Shown: one piece after another, positions 24,309 to 36,221 of the stretch
Layout of the letters: each line of letters starts with the position of its first letter
Position numbering within the stretch: the first letter of the stretch is position 1
Source: Cerioporus squamosus
Taxonomy: Eukaryota > Basidiomycota > Agaricomycetes > Polyporales > Polyporaceae
Assembly: GCA_022592435.1 (NCBI GenBank)
Contig: JABYQS010000068.1
Span: 124,001-188,000, forward strand
DNA length: 64,000 nt
Reading direction: 5' to 3'
Made by a program: the position numbers and the translations under genes
The notes under the pieces: generated by a model
What the model was told of the DNA's origin: nothing
Database searches by the model: none
Seen by the model: only the letters and a program-made list of their open reading frames with translations

Positions 24309-24372
24309 GGCACTATAGTGTAGTGGCTATCACTTGGGATTCTTATTAGCAGGTTCGATCCCTGGTAGTGCC
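24309..24372 (+). pseudogene. tRNA-Gln-like gene with truncated anticodon arm
   Basis: The 7-bp acceptor stem is perfect (GGCACTA with TAGTGCC). The A-box/D-arm TAGTGTAGTGGCTATCAC and a B-box GGTTCGATCC with an almost complete T-stem are present. It most resembles fungal tRNA-Gln. After TGGGATTCTTAT, however, the 3' half of the anticodon stem and the variable loop are lacking, giving 64 nt instead of about 72. The remaining loop would read CTT. It cannot fold a normal anticodon arm, so it is probably a tRNA pseudogene that keeps its Pol III promoter boxes. Confidence 0.7.
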
Positions 24373-24380
24373 TGTTGGCA

Positions 24381-24388
24381 TTTTTTTT
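24381..24388 (+). terminator. Pol III type T-run after tRNA-like gene
   Basis: Eight consecutive T residues start 9 nt after the acceptor stem of the tRNA-like gene, as expected for RNA polymerase III termination. Confidence 0.6.
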
Positions 24389-24439
24389 GAGAGCACTAGG
24401 GGTTCGATCGATATAAACGTAGCGACACAACGCTCGAGT

Positions 24440-25879
24440 TCACCAGTTCGTATCCGCGACCGGAGGGACTCGGTCAAGGCACACACTCAACGCCCACTCT
24501 CCCGTCCGCCTCGCCCACCGATACATCTTCATGCCCCGGTACCCCCCACGCGGGGCCGCCATCTCCTGCAGGACCGCGAAGAACGCGTCTGGGTCGTCCT
24601 CGCAAAGCAGGAAGACCTGGAACGAGCGTTTGCGGTCGTATATCATCATGTTCGGCGGCTCGTCGGGGCGGTCAGACACGAGGTTGAGCTGGAGCTTGAT
24701 GATGAAGGCCCGTTCGCCCCAGACATTCGGCGGCGGATCGTTTGCGTCGACCTTGTGTGCGCGCTCTGCGACGTCGGCGGCGTCGCGCGTGTACCGGTTC
24801 AGCAGCATGAGGTGAGCGTTCTCCATCCCTGGGAGGCCCGGGCGGATGCGGATGGGGCACCAGCTGCCGCCTTTGAGCTGCCTGCAGGCTGTTTTGTGCT
24901 TGGACCAGTCCGCGCGTTGGCATTCTGTAGTACACGAGGGAACGATAAGACTGGTGGGTAAGGGAGTGGAATCACGATGGCTCACCTGCGCTGCAGTACG
25001 AGACGAATTGGCACTGTGCGCAGCGACTCGTCGCCCTCCGACCACAGACCCCACAGCCCATGTTGTGGCTGAGCCTCGTGCGCGCTGCGAAGTCGAGCGG
25101 GCCGATAGGGAACAACACCGAAAAGCGGAAGCCGTGCTCGGTCTCGTGCCTTTTGACGTCAAAGCCCGAGGGGACGAAGTGCTGGTTCAATTTGAGGAGC
25201 TTCAGCAGGAGCTTCTGCTCGAGTGGCGTTGCGGTGATGTTGACGATCGAGCCACTCGGGACGGGGGACGAGTCAGGTTCCGACTGCAGACACAACCACG
25301 CCGCGCCTTCCATGGCGGTCGACTTGTCGAATGCGCGATACAGCACTACGATAGCGGGTGTCTTCTCGTCCGCCTCGAGCACGGAAATGACCTAGGAGTG
25401 GTGGTGGAAATTAGTGTAAGGCGCACCAGGACGATGCGAACTTCAGGACGACGCACCCGAACGTTAATCGCATAGTTCTCCTTCTCCTGGTCCTGAATGA
25501 CGCACCTCGTAACTCCCTGGTCGATGAAGTGCGCCAAGCCCATGATCGTCTGGCGCAGGTCCATGAAAGGATCGACATAGAGCTCGGGGACCCTGCTCTT
25601 CCGCACATAGTTGTGCGCCGCCTCGCCAAGGTTTCCTCTCTGGACCGCGTCCAGCAGTGGTTTCCTCTTCGAGGCTGAGGGTTCGGTCTTTGAGGTAGGC
25701 CACGAGGAGAGCGATTTGAGGTCGAGCGAGGCAGGCAGGCGGTCCTTCTGCTGAGCCGCGTTCAGCGCGTCGCGGAGGCGTTTCTCGAGGTTCTCGTCGG
25801 AGAGTTTGGTGTCCGCGGGTAGCTCCAGACCCATAGATTTGAGTATTGAGACTGTTTCTGATCGCGTCAAGGTGGTCAT
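24440..25879 (-). CDS. MYND zinc-finger protein, copy MYND-1
   Basis: Three exons, 25879-25457, 25391-24986 and 24924-24440, encode 437 residues with an intact frame. Domain order: an N-terminal helical domain (LPADTKLSDENLEKRLRDAL, residues about 18-40); a middle domain (TPAIVVLYRAFDKSTAMEG); a MYND finger CGVCGRRATSRCAQCQ...YCSAECQRADWSKHK, whose Cys/His pattern is split by intron 2; and a C-terminal conserved domain (PPNVWGERAFIIKLQ, MMIYDRKRSFQVF, GMKMYRWARRTGEWALSVC). MYND fingers bind Pro-rich partners. The rest of this family has no known function. It is 453 bp downstream of its near relative MYND-2, same strand, which suggests tandem duplication. Confidence 0.82.
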
Positions 25880-26331
25880 GGCTAGTGCCAGTGGCGTACG
25901 CGTGCGCAGATGATGAGAGGGATTAAGGCTGAGGAGTTCCAGCAAGTCAAACAATCTTCCAGTCTAGAGCGACCATCTCATAGCGCTGCAAAGCTCTTTC
26001 ATAGCTCTCACAAAGAGCAGATGCTGTGTCGTCGGCCACGCGGTATACGCGTGTATGATATGTTGTAGGCTGTAGCGAGCCGGTGGCGGGAGGAAGCAAA
26101 GGGACGGGCGCTACGTTCTTCCCGCTTCTCAGACGATTTGACCATTCACAGAAAGGAGGCCTGAGGACCAGGTCGTGCAAGGTCTTACAGGTCTCTGTGC
26201 AAGGTGTTCCCATTCGCAAACCATCAAATTCATAAGGAACATAGGAGTACAAACAAAGCTTGAACGAGGAAGGAGTGGCACAAGACGGCAATCTCGCACT
26301 TCAGAATACCTCAGACGTGCACCCTGAGGCC
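25880..26331. other. intergenic between tandem MYND genes
   Basis: About 0.45 kb. It should contain the promoter of MYND-1 and the 3' end of MYND-2. A 114-codon open frame on the minus strand is not convincing. Confidence 0.35.
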
Positions 26332-27730
26332 TCACCAGTTCGTGTCCGTCTGTGGCGGTACTCGGTCGAGACATACGCTGAGCTCCCAATCGCCAGTCCG
26401 CCTCGCCCATCGGTACATCTTGATGCCTCCATGTCCGCCGCGCTCGCCCCTCATCTCCTCCACGAAGGCGGTGAACAGCGGCACGTCCTCTTCGCTGCGC
26501 ACGAAGACCTCGAAGGAGCGCTTGCGATCGTAAACCATCATGTACGGGTAGCGACCCGGCGTCGAGCCAACCTGGAGCTTGACGACGAACACCCTGTCGC
26601 CCCAGACGTTCGGGGGCACGGCGTTGGGGTCGACCTTGCGCGCGAGGCTGGCGGCGTCGAAATCGCTGTTGAACCTGTTCAGGGTCGCCACGTACATGTT
26701 GTCCATGCCCTCGAGGCCGTTGTGCACAGGAAGGGTGCACCAGCGCCCGCCCTTGAGCTGTCGGCACGCCGGCTTGTGCTGGGGCCAGTCTGCGCGCTGG
26801 CAGGCTGCGGAGCGTGTCAGTGGACAGGCAGATGGGCGAGCAACGGACGCACCTGCACCACAGTAGGAGACTGACTGGCACTGAGCGCAACGGCTCGTTG
26901 CGCGTTCGCCGCAGACGGCACAGCCCATGTTGTGGCTCAGCTTCGTGATTGCGGCAAAGTCGAGCGGACCCAACGGGAGGAGCACAGACACGTCGTAGCC
27001 AGTCTCGGTTTCGTGTCGGTCGACCTTGAAGGTCGTGGGGATGAGGCGACGGTTCATCTTGAGGAGCATCAAGAGCAGCTTCTGCTCTAGCGGCGTCGCC
27101 GTGATGTCGAACAACACTCCGCGGAGGGAGGGAGCAGAGTGCAAGTCCGACTGGGCTTGGAACCATCGCACGCCCTCCATGGCGGTCGCGCGATCGATTG
27201 CGCGGTAGAGCACCACGATAGCGGGCGTACTCTGGTCCACTTCGAGGATAGAGATGAACTATGGGATGGCGATGTAGAAGAGCGTAAAGAAGAGGAAGAG
27301 CACGTACTCGGAGGTTTATCGCACACTGCTGCCGCTGCTGATCCTGAACCACACACCACTTGATGCCCTTGTCAATCAAGTTCGCGATCGACATGACAGT
27401 CTGGCGCAGGTCGATGAACGGGTCGACATAGAGTTCCGGCACGCGCTGGTTCCGTGCATGGTTCATCGCCGCCTCAGCCAAGTTACCTCGAGTGACGGCT
27501 GCGAGCATAGGCTTTGCGGTCGAGTCGGGCATTCCTTCGCGCGGGACAGGCCATGGCGAGAGTGCGTCGAGATTGAGTGGAATAGACAGACGGTCCTTCT
27601 GCTGGGCCGCGTTGAGCGCGTCGCGGAGGCGTTTCTCTAGGTTCTCGTCCAAAAGCTTCGTGTCCTCAGGTATCTCGACGCGCAAAGACTTGAGTACACG
27701 CAATGTCTCGGTTCGAGTCATTCTGTCCAT
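26332..27730 (-). CDS. MYND zinc-finger protein, copy MYND-2
   Basis: Exons 27730-27308, 27258-26853 and 26804-26332 encode an intact 433-residue paralogue of MYND-1 with the same intron positions. The N-terminus reads LLDENLEKRLRDALNAAQQ, nearly identical to MYND-1. The finger is CAVCGERATSRCAQCQ with YCGAACQRADWPQHK after splicing; the exon-2/3 intron is 48 nt, so the unspliced frame also stays open. The C-terminal domain includes PPNVWGDRVFVVKLQ and GGIKMYRWARRTGDWELSVC. Its 5' end faces FunK1-1 across about 1.65 kb. Confidence 0.82.
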
Positions 27731-29298
27731 CGCTAGTTGTGCAGGTAGTGAGAGATGAAAGACAAAGCAAAGCCTAGCAAGTGAGCCCCTGAAACACCCC
27801 TGTCCGCCTCGTTTCGAGCCGTGCCGAGTTCAGTCCGGTCTGGATGAGGCTGGTTTCTTCAGCTTCGAACGCGTCGCTAGCGACAAGCTAGTACAGGACG
27901 GCGGCAGTCATGGTGGTCACCATGAGGGGAGGAAGCAAAAGGCATACATATGTAAGCTTGACAAGCGCGCACCATGCGGTCTTCGTCACTGGCAGTGGCA
28001 AGTCTTCGTCCCGAACCTCTCGAGTCTTCAGATTCTTGCAGACCACCGGCTCGCACGACCAACTCTTCCTCCAATCAATCACAACGGTACCAACCCTGTT
28101 TTGCTTCAGAGTGATCCTTATGCGGCAGAAGTACAGGCAAGCTATCTGTACTATTATGCGTCCACAGCGTAGTCGACGTCTCAGGTCTCAGGCGCTGTGG
28201 CCCGTCCCATTGGATGCTGATGTCCCGTAAGCCGTTATCGTTCTCTCCCGGATCTGTTCATACAAGCAAACGACTGCCCTCTCGCATTGAGGAGGGATGG
28301 CGTGTCAGGCCGCGCTAGCACGTTGCGTGACAAAAATACAAATGAAAACTTAGACTCGAAGACCAGACAAGACTTCTATGCACATATGGGACGTAATATC
28401 TTTGGGTGACTCGACCGGTAGCAACCCAGACCGGCGGGAGTGCGTCTGAGTAAGTGTGCCTCCACGCCACTGCGATGTAAGAATCCAAGCTCTTCCTGGT
28501 AAGCCACGGTAAATGTGGCTGTCAGATCAACCGCGTGAACACTGGCCCACAGGAAAGCCCTTCCAGTCACCTTGGGACGGGATAGAGGATTGAATGAGGT
28601 GCCGCGATGGGTTCGCCATTGGAGTTTCGGAGACACCCACTTTTGACACTCTAACTATCTAAAGCTGTTGCATTGTTACATCTCTCTCGGAGATGCCAAA
28701 GAAACGTTTAAAAGAGGGTGTCGTTGTCTGTCGTTGCCTTCTTGGTACTTAGTCTGATTCGGATGCGCTGCCAGTGGAAAAATTGACAATTCCGGTCTAA
28801 ACTCTAGCCAGCTAGCTGTCTTCCAATCCACCGGAAGCATTGGTGGAATGTGGAAAGTCAACTTGAATTTCCAATAAGCAAGTGCTCTGAAAGCACAGGA
28901 GTATACTCTGGGTAAGAGGGCGGAGGACGAAGCATGCGGATGCACGTTGAATGCACGCACCGCACGAACCACAACACCTGCCATATGTGGTATGGTTCTC
29001 GCCTAAGCACCGCAAAGCTGAAGCGCGCTGCACCGCACGCTTCACACGTTACAATGCGTGTCTCTCCTCGTCTCTCCCACTCACCACTACAATCTTCACC
29101 GCACCAGAATCTTTTAGGACTGTCGGAGTGATCTCAACTCAGTAAGTGGACGAACCCATCGATTGACCGCAACTTACCATACTGAGGTATATCAAGAGCC
29201 GTTGACCGCTCGCAAGTGCAGGCTCTGTCATCGCAGGATCCTAGCCATCCCCACATACTCCATAGCGCAAACCAGCACGTTTCAGACGGACACGATAA
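27731..29298. other. 1.6 kb intergenic between divergent MYND-2 and FunK1-1
   Basis: No convincing gene. Short frames on both strands lack motifs. It contains the two promoters of a divergent MYND/FunK1 pair. Confidence 0.4.
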
Positions 29299-29306
29299 TA
29301 TATAAG
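29299..29306 (+). promoter_or_regulatory. TATA box of FunK1-1
   Basis: TATATAAG lies 73 bp upstream of the ATG at 29379, a normal core-promoter distance. Confidence 0.55.
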
Positions 29307-29378
29307 GGCTACACTTTTTGTACGTTTTTGCACCTCAACTCCCGCATACACATCTATATCGCCTCTCACCGCTCACTC

Positions 29379-32367
29379 ATGGCTACCAGACTCGCTCCTG
29401 ACGACTCCGAGTCTACCACATCCCGTCAGTCCCCACCCGGACAACAGCTTGGACACACACCCGTGTCGGCTAAACGCTCTAGCGTTGAGCCACTGCAACA
29501 GCCCGTCACTGCTACTGCCGACGAGTTGCTGAAGCAGAAACGGGCGCTCCTCGACAAAGAGATGCTCTGGTCCCGGCTCCCGCTCCACTTATGGATGCTA
29601 CAGTGCGTTCCCGGAGAGGATGCTCCGCCCACCCTCCAGTTTCCTTCGTTCGTAGTTGACACGGCGACTGAGCGAACGATGTATCCGGGCTTGGTGAGTT
29701 CGTCACAGTACATTGCTCCGCGCTCCTTGTACTGACAGCACTCCAGGAGGAGGGCTTCAACGGCATCCTGGGAAGATAGGCTGCGCTGAGTTATTCACGA
29801 CTATCTCTACCTGACTCGAAGGCCGACACATCAGCTCCGGGGTCACCGGGTAGTCAAGACTACAACCCGTTGAAGCCCGATATGGTCATCGTTCCGAAGA
29901 CCCAGGCGGCTAGAGATGCATACGAGCCGAAGCCGAAGGGCAAGAAAGCCGCTTCCGCTGATGCTACGGATGTCTTCGGTCCTGTTATCTCCCCTGCGTC
30001 TGCCACTGGTCACGCAAACTCCCTTCCCTCGTCCGCTTCTTTTGGACAGGTCGCGGTTGCCAACCCGCAGTCACTCCCGCCCCCGCCAGCAGCGTCAAAT
30101 TCTGCATCAGGCAAGACATCCGACGCCCAGAAGGAGCTGACACGCACCTTACGCATGGCCTGGGCATTCGCGGAGATTGTCATGGAGATCAAGAACTCTG
30201 ACGACTCGTCGCCCTTCCGCTGGAACGCAGATGGTGAGCTCTCCATGGCCCAAAAACGGGTCCAGAGCCGCGGCCAGCTCGCAGAGTACGCTCTGGAGGT
30301 GTTCCGTCGCCAACACCGGTCCTCCCTCTTCGCCATTGCCATCGCCGGAGCCACAGCAGTGCTTGTCAGGTTTGATCGGAATGGTGCTGTAGTCTCCGAT
30401 GCATTCAACTACTTCACAAGCTCCAAGGAACTAGGCAACTTCTTCTACAGGATCTTCCGCAAGCGTCAGAGCGACCTGTCCATCCCTCGGGAGCTTCGTG
30501 GTCACGACCCTACCGCCGAACTTGCCTGCGAATCTTGCACAGCGTTGTTTCGTGACCTTCATCGGACTCGAAAACACGAGTTCGATCCAGTTGCGATCGC
30601 CGGGCTCGAGAAGGCTGCAACGAAGGGCTGGCCCATCTACTGCTTGTCGATCAAGTCGCCCTGGTCACCGGACGGGAGAGCAGTCCGGCCAGACGACCCC
30701 GTAGAGACCCATCGCGTTCTCGTTGGACGGCCTCTCTTCTCCAGCTTGTCTATGATGGGCCGCGGCACGCGGGGCTTCGTAGGCTGGGACTTGGACACCG
30801 ATCGTCCCGTCTTCGTCAAGGATAGCTGGCGGCTGAGTCGCCTCGTCTCCATTCGGAGCTGGAGATATACCATCGGCTGTGGGATGGTGAAGAGTCGCTG
30901 CCTGTTGAAGATACTCACATCCCGACTGTGCTCGGGGGCGGCGACGTCAGTGTCGTAACCGAATACGGGGAGTCCGTGCAGCGCACGCGCACACAGGATC
31001 TCGTGGACGTCAAGAAACCGGATCCCCCACGTGTGCATAGCCGCATTGTCATCAAGGAGATCGGTCGTCGCCTCAAGGACTTCGAACATGTCTACGAGTT
31101 AGGGCTAGGTGTACATGGGGCTCTCCAAGGTATGGAAGGTCTTCTCAACGAGCTTGTATATACTAACGGTAGATCTCATAGCACATCAACGCGCCTGGAA
31201 GAAAAAGATTCTCCACAGGGATATCAGCGTCAATAATATCCTGATCTTGGGTTCAATGGGTGACACTGTCGGTCTGCTCTGCGACTGGGATCTCGCCAAG
31301 ACGCAACATCAACTCGAAGACAGCAACCCGACGCAGGGTATGCGATCGGTACGTCCTTGACCGTATTTCTACCGTCCTCCCCTCCTGCTCATGTTACTTT
31401 GCTACCGGGACAGGGAACCTGGCAGTACATGTCTGCGCTACTTCAACGTTTTGCCGAGAAACGGCACGAGCTTTCAGATGATCTGGAGTCCTTCCTGCAC
31501 ATCCTCACCTGGTGCACAGCTCGATACTTTCTTCCGAACGACTCCGGTCAGAATGAGGAATCTGTCTCGAGGCTTTTGCAGGAATATTTCGACGTGGCCA
31601 CGACCGAGAGCTACCGGAAGTATAGGGCGATGGTCCTTGGTGAAGACATCGCTTTAGAATTAACCCGAACCAGACATCCGTTTGCGATGATGCGCGTGGA
31701 ACTCATCGAGCTGGTCAAGGAGCATTACGAGAGCCTCGGAATGACTCTGACCTTTACAGGACCGACGGTCCAGAATATTGTGACGAGAAAACCTCGCCGA
31801 GTCCCCGTTCAGCCTCAGGACGCCGCTGCACCTCCTCCCGCGACATCGGCAACTGCTCAGACTGTCGGAGCACCGGGCCCTAGCAATCCTTCCGCTTCCG
31901 CAGTCACCATTGACCTAACTGACGATCCGAAAACTTCCCTTCGTATGAGAGCTATCGCTGGGACACCGAAGACATCCCCTCTGTATACGCACACCCAGTT
32001 CCTGGCCATTGTGGAACGCTGGCTCGATGTCGATCCCGGTTGGCCAGAGCTGGTCAAGCATTCAAAGCCGCTCCAAGGCGCGCCCGCTTCCAGCACGCCC
32101 GCCGGAAGCCGCGCGAGTTCTAGTCGAAATTCTTCCGGAAATCTCGACTTCATTGTACGGCCATACGATCAGGCGAAGGTTCCTCTCGCATTCAGGCTGG
32201 ACGACCTGTCAGACACCGAGAACGGATCCGATAAGGACGCAATGGATGTCGATGACCGGCCCGCATCGAAGAAGACCCACGCTGCCAAGTTCAAGGCCAC
32301 CCAGGGCATCCGTACTCAAGCCAGTGCGGGATCGTCGAAGGGAGCTAAGCGATCTGGCAAGAACTAG
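29379..32367 (+). CDS. FunK1-type fungal kinase with PD-(D/E)XK-like N-terminus (FunK1-1)
   Basis: A member of the FunK1 (Pkinase_fungal) family expanded in mushroom-forming fungi. The N-terminus has LLDKEMLWSRLPLHLWML and TMYPGL. A nuclease-like block follows: KPDMVIVP, EIVMEIK, QSRGQLAEYALEVFRRQHR, VRFDRNGA. The kinase has a Gly loop GRGTRGFVG, beta-3 Lys in PVFVKDSWR, the catalytic HRDISVNN, DWD in place of DFG (CDWDLAK), then GTWQYMSALLQ and LESFLHILTW. Introns lie at about 29696-29745, 31131-31193 and 31350-31416. Three indels interrupt the frame: GGG for GGGG near 29773, two C missing near 29811, and one G missing near 30835. With them repaired the protein is complete, so sequence error is the likelier explanation. 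Confidence 0.75.
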
Positions 32368-33187
32368 TGGTGCGTAGATACGCACTCCCCGCAGCGGTAC
32401 GTCTACGGACTCCTCGAGCGTCTTGTCCGCTAGTGTCATCCTTGGATAGCTCCAGATGAACGGACGTTCGACCTGCTCTATCAATATGCATTCCTAGAAT
32501 ATCCACATGCAATCCCGGCCTCATTCCTCTCTCCCATTCGCCCTCATTCCCTTTCTGCGAGGAATCCTTCACTTACCATCGCCCATGTCTCTTGTCCACT
32601 TCGTCATCTTCTATATATCTACGTACTGTGGGGACTGAACGTTCTGCAGTTTATCCATTTCCCAACGTCCATCCACGCCATATTTTCCCCTACGGTCGCT
32701 GTTACGGTAGGGCTCACGCCGATCTGTCGAGCCTCCTTCCTTGCTTGACGTGAGTTTGCCTGTCACAGTCCCCTGTAATCGTAGCACGATACAATGAGTA
32801 CCTGATTGTTGAGTTCACTCAATGCTCACCGTGTGATCTTGAGTCTACTGTCTCATAGTCTTCAACCCGCCTCCAACCTTGGCAAGAACGCGAGAGCGGA
32901 GCGCGTTTCAGCTTTGCGTCGACCTCTTACCACCTCGACCCGCTTCTCAGCTTCGTCCATGTTGTCCCGCGGACATCCTATGCCAGGGAGGCGTAGAAGC
33001 GGGTCCTACCGTTCTGCCTGAGCGAGCCCGGAGTGCTTGCGGGTTGCAGGCATACAAGAGGCAGGATGTGGTCGACGTACTGACTTCGTGAGCATCGGCA
33101 CAGACGGGAGTATCACTGAAAGTCGCACACTGCCGGAGGACGCGCTTCGATAGACCTATTGATACAATCTGTTCGACGTACATATCT
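32368..33187. other. intergenic, convergent ends of FunK1-1 and MYND-3
   Basis: About 0.8 kb with only short frames. No feature recognised. Confidence 0.4.
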
Positions 33188-34652
33188 TCACCACTTCGTG
33201 TCCAGCTGCGGCTGGCGGTCCAAGCACACGGTCAGCTCCCAATCGCCCGTCCGCTTCGCCCACCGGTACATCTTCATTCCCTGAAAGCCCCCGCGCGGAC
33301 CCAGCATCTCCATGTAGAACTCGTCGAACGCGGGGTTGTCCTCCCTCAGCATGAAGCCCTGGAAGGAGCGCTTCCGGTCGTAGATCATCATATGCCCCGG
33401 GGTCTCCGAGCCCAGCCCGACCTGCAGCTTGATCATGAACACGCGGTCGCCCCAGACGTTCGGCGGCGCGGATTCCGAGTCGGTGATCTTGCGCGTGGGG
33501 TCGTGGCTGCGGACGCTGCTGAACTTGTTCATGTTCGACATGTACTTCATCTGCTTCGGGTCGACGCCTGGGATCGAAGGAATCGGGAGCTGCGCCTGGA
33601 AGGTGATCGGGACCCAGCGGCCGCCCTTGAGCGATTTGCACGACTGCTTGTGCTCCGGCCAGTCGGCGCGCTGACATTCTGCGGACGTTCACATCGTCGT
33701 GAGTTCATGCATGTGCGTAGACCATCGCATCGTACTCACCGGCTCCGCAGTACCAGACGGACTGGCACTGTGCGCATCGGCTGGCCGCCTTCTTCCCGCA
33801 CACGGAGCACCCGAGGTTGTGCGCGATCTTGGAGAGCGCGTCGAAGTCGAGTGGCGCTACGGGTAGGAGGATGGAAGGCTTGAAGCGGGCCTCGTTCGGC
33901 TTCTTGTTGACCGGGAAGTCGGCAGAGACGAGCGATGCGTTCAACTTGAGGTACAGCGAGAGCAGCTTCACTTCGACCAATGGTCTCTTGACGTGGATAA
34001 ACCCTTTGCCGATCGCAGGGGCGTTCGACTTCGACTGCTCGGAAATCCACTGCGTGCAGTCTTTGGCGGCCGGCCGGTTGAACGGGCGATAGAGCACCAC
34101 GATCGCGGGCACGTCCTTGTCAACTTCGAGCACAGAAACGACCTAGGCAATCCCAGGGTTGTTCGCGAGGACTGCCAAGGGGCGACCAGAGATAGCACGT
34201 ACCCGGATACCGACAGAGCTGCTCTCGTCTTCAGCCTGGATCACGCACCATGTCCCACCATCGTCGAGCAACCTCCCGATACCAGCGACCAACCCACGCA
34301 GTGCGATGAACGGATTGACGGAGGGATCGGTAGACGACGTCGCGCCCGCGTCGAGCACGCTGTTCGCGTCGCTGAAGAGCCCCATCCGCTTCTGTGCCTC
34401 ATCTATGTTCCCCCGCTGCAGTGCCTTCACCAACGGACGCGCGCGAGTGTCCAGTTCACCTGGGGCCGCCATGGGCCATTTCTTGAGAGAGCCGAGGTCG
34501 AGCGGCGAGAAGGTCGCCTTGTTTTGAGACGCGTTGACGGCCTCGCGGAGTCGTTTCTCGAGGACGTCGTCGGGGAGCTTGGTGTCGGCCGGGATGTCAC
34601 CTCCCATGGCCCGCAGTATCCTGATCGTTTCCGCTCGTGTGAGGGCATCCAT
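33188..34652 (-). CDS. MYND zinc-finger protein, copy MYND-3
   Basis: Three exons, 34652-34203, 34142-33740 and 33678-33188, give an intact 447-residue protein. The start is MDALTRAETIRILRAMGGDI. The middle domain is DVPAIVVLYRPFNRPAAKDC. The finger is CSVCGKKAASRCAQCQ with WYCGAECQRADWPEHK. The C-terminal domain holds PPNVWGDRVFMIKLQ, MMIYDRKRSFQGF and GMKMYRWAKRTGDWELTVC. It differs clearly from MYND-1/2 but shares intron positions. This copy and 0.5 kb upstream of it are repeated in inverted orientation at 62.5-64 kb. Confidence 0.82.
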
Positions 34653-35190
34653 GTTGTACCGACGAGAGGAAGAAGGCAACGAGTGGTATGACGGTGGCAG
34701 TGGCGGTCAAGCAAGAAGCAGAATGTCAGAGTCCCGCTGCCAGGATGCATGTCGCAGCATGCGTCTCAAAGTCTGGCCTCGCGCAAATTTAGTGCTCATA
34801 CATAGTTCCAGAGCTTGTACGCATGCGTATGTCACACAAACATGAGAGTCAAGGAGCAGGCTGAAGCTCACTGTAGAAGCGGACGGCAAGACGACACGCG
34901 TACGTACGGCGGACGCGCGCTCCCGGGTCGTCGACACTCTCCTTCCTTCCATGACCATGACTGCGCCCGCAATTTGAGCATCAACACGTCTCATTATACT
35001 TCTGCGTCTTGAGATCGCATACAGAACAGATATTGCGAAGGCTAGTGGTCGAGCTTGCGCCTGGAAAGCGCGCCGTGAGGGTTCTGGCAACCCGAAGTCA
35101 AGGTGCGTCGCGTGTGCTACGTCGTTCCCGCTCGTACTGTCAAGGCAACCTCATGGCTTCGCTCTCCGGGTGTTTTGCGATCCTGCAAGT
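33630..35190 (-). repeat. left copy of an inverted segmental duplication
   Basis: The segment from mid MYND-3 to about 0.54 kb upstream of its ATG matches 62486-64000 in opposite orientation. Matching upstream landmarks include the reverse complement of CAGGATCGCAAAACAC, AATGAGACG and GAAGGAAGGAGAGTGT blocks. The left copy has an extra stretch of roughly 90 bp in the promoter. Most coding frames are intact here and broken in the other copy. Confidence 0.75.
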
Positions 35191-35544
35191 CACGGAACTC
35201 TTTAGTTGGCAGATCGTGAGACAGAGAGCAACTGACCTTCAAGAAGCTGCCAAACCAGTGTGAGACTGGTAACCGACACTACGAGTACTAACAGCATCGT
35301 ACAAGGATACCGCGAACGACTGCTGGCCGCAACTGAGGCCGAGGACCACCCGTGGCAATCAACGGGATCAGTCACGTACTTTACTTGCCCTGAGCAGCTG
35401 AAGGCTCTACTTACTTACCTGCCAGATCAACCCAACGCTTGAGCGCGTATAATTACATTGATTGCAGCCGGCAGCTCATGTTGACCGCTGCGCAAAGGTG
35501 TCCGAGTTGTCCGAATCATCAGTACTGGCTCAATCGACATGATA

Positions 35545-36035
35545 CAGCTGGCGTCAAAACCAATGCCCGACACGCGAAAGCGCGCATGTCGCGCCAGAAA
35601 ATGCCCAGAATTCAGAAAATTCCCCGTAGGCCGTACAAGCCCATAACTATGAGAAATCAATAAAAGCACCCTATACTCTTCTTGCACGAAGGTTTGACGG
35701 TCGTACGCTGGTCTCAGAGGTCGTTTGAGCTGGAGTATGTCGGACCAAGAGACCACGTCTGCGGGCGCTTGGACGTCGCACAGCCGCACTGGCGTGTAGC
35801 GCCCGTAGACGTGGTGTTTTGGTTGCTCTTGGCCACCTCCGTTCCCCGGATATATCCAGAGTAGAGGTACAAGAAACTATGCTGGTGCATAGATGAGTGC
35901 ACCCCGAAGTCGAATGAGGCGAAACGGAGGAGTCAAAGCAGGGCTGTTGAATTTTCTGAATTTTTCGATTTCTTTCGTGCGTTCGGAGTTCAAACTGCGC
36001 ATCGGAACGTCGGGCATTGGTTTTGACGCCAGCTG
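35545..36035. mobile_element. MITE-like DNA transposon with TIRs and TA target duplication
   Basis: The element begins CAGCTGGCGTCAAAACCAAT at 35545, and the reverse complement of the same sequence ends it at 36035. The perfect core is 27 bp and the imperfect match continues to about 90 bp, including AATTCAGAAAATTC in both arms. Both ends are flanked by TA (35543-35544 and 36036-36037). A second, inner inverted repeat (about 35747-35773 with 35803-35835) makes a hairpin. There is no transposase frame. CAG ends plus TA duplication fit a non-autonomous Tc1/mariner-type element of 491 bp. Confidence 0.8.
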
Positions 36036-36206
36036 TAGTTCGTGTCGTTAACGTCAGGGACGGCAATGCACTATACTTGACATCATCTTCAGCACTGGGC
36101 CGTCGCAGTTGCCCGCCGGCTCCTTCCTGTTCATGTATCAGTCCTAGGCTCGCTTGCCAGCCTCCAGTTCCTCGTCCCTCAGAATAGAGGCTGGTACTAC
36201 GTAGCA

Positions 36207-36221
36207 GGGGGGGGGGGGGGG
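36207..36221. repeat. 15-bp poly-G tract
   Basis: Fifteen consecutive G residues, by far the longest G/C homopolymer in the window, 170 bp downstream of the MITE. Its exact length is probably unreliable. Confidence 0.8.

Noticed and set aside
24402..24420. Second GGTTCGATCG B-box-like motif after the tRNA-like gene
   Set aside because: No acceptor stem or A box can be fitted; chance similarity.
26129..27730. Single 533-codon open frame on the minus strand
   Set aside because: Only its first 141 codons belong to MYND-2. After the GTACGT donor it runs through the intron and then a wrong frame rich in Arg/Pro; splicing gives the true protein.
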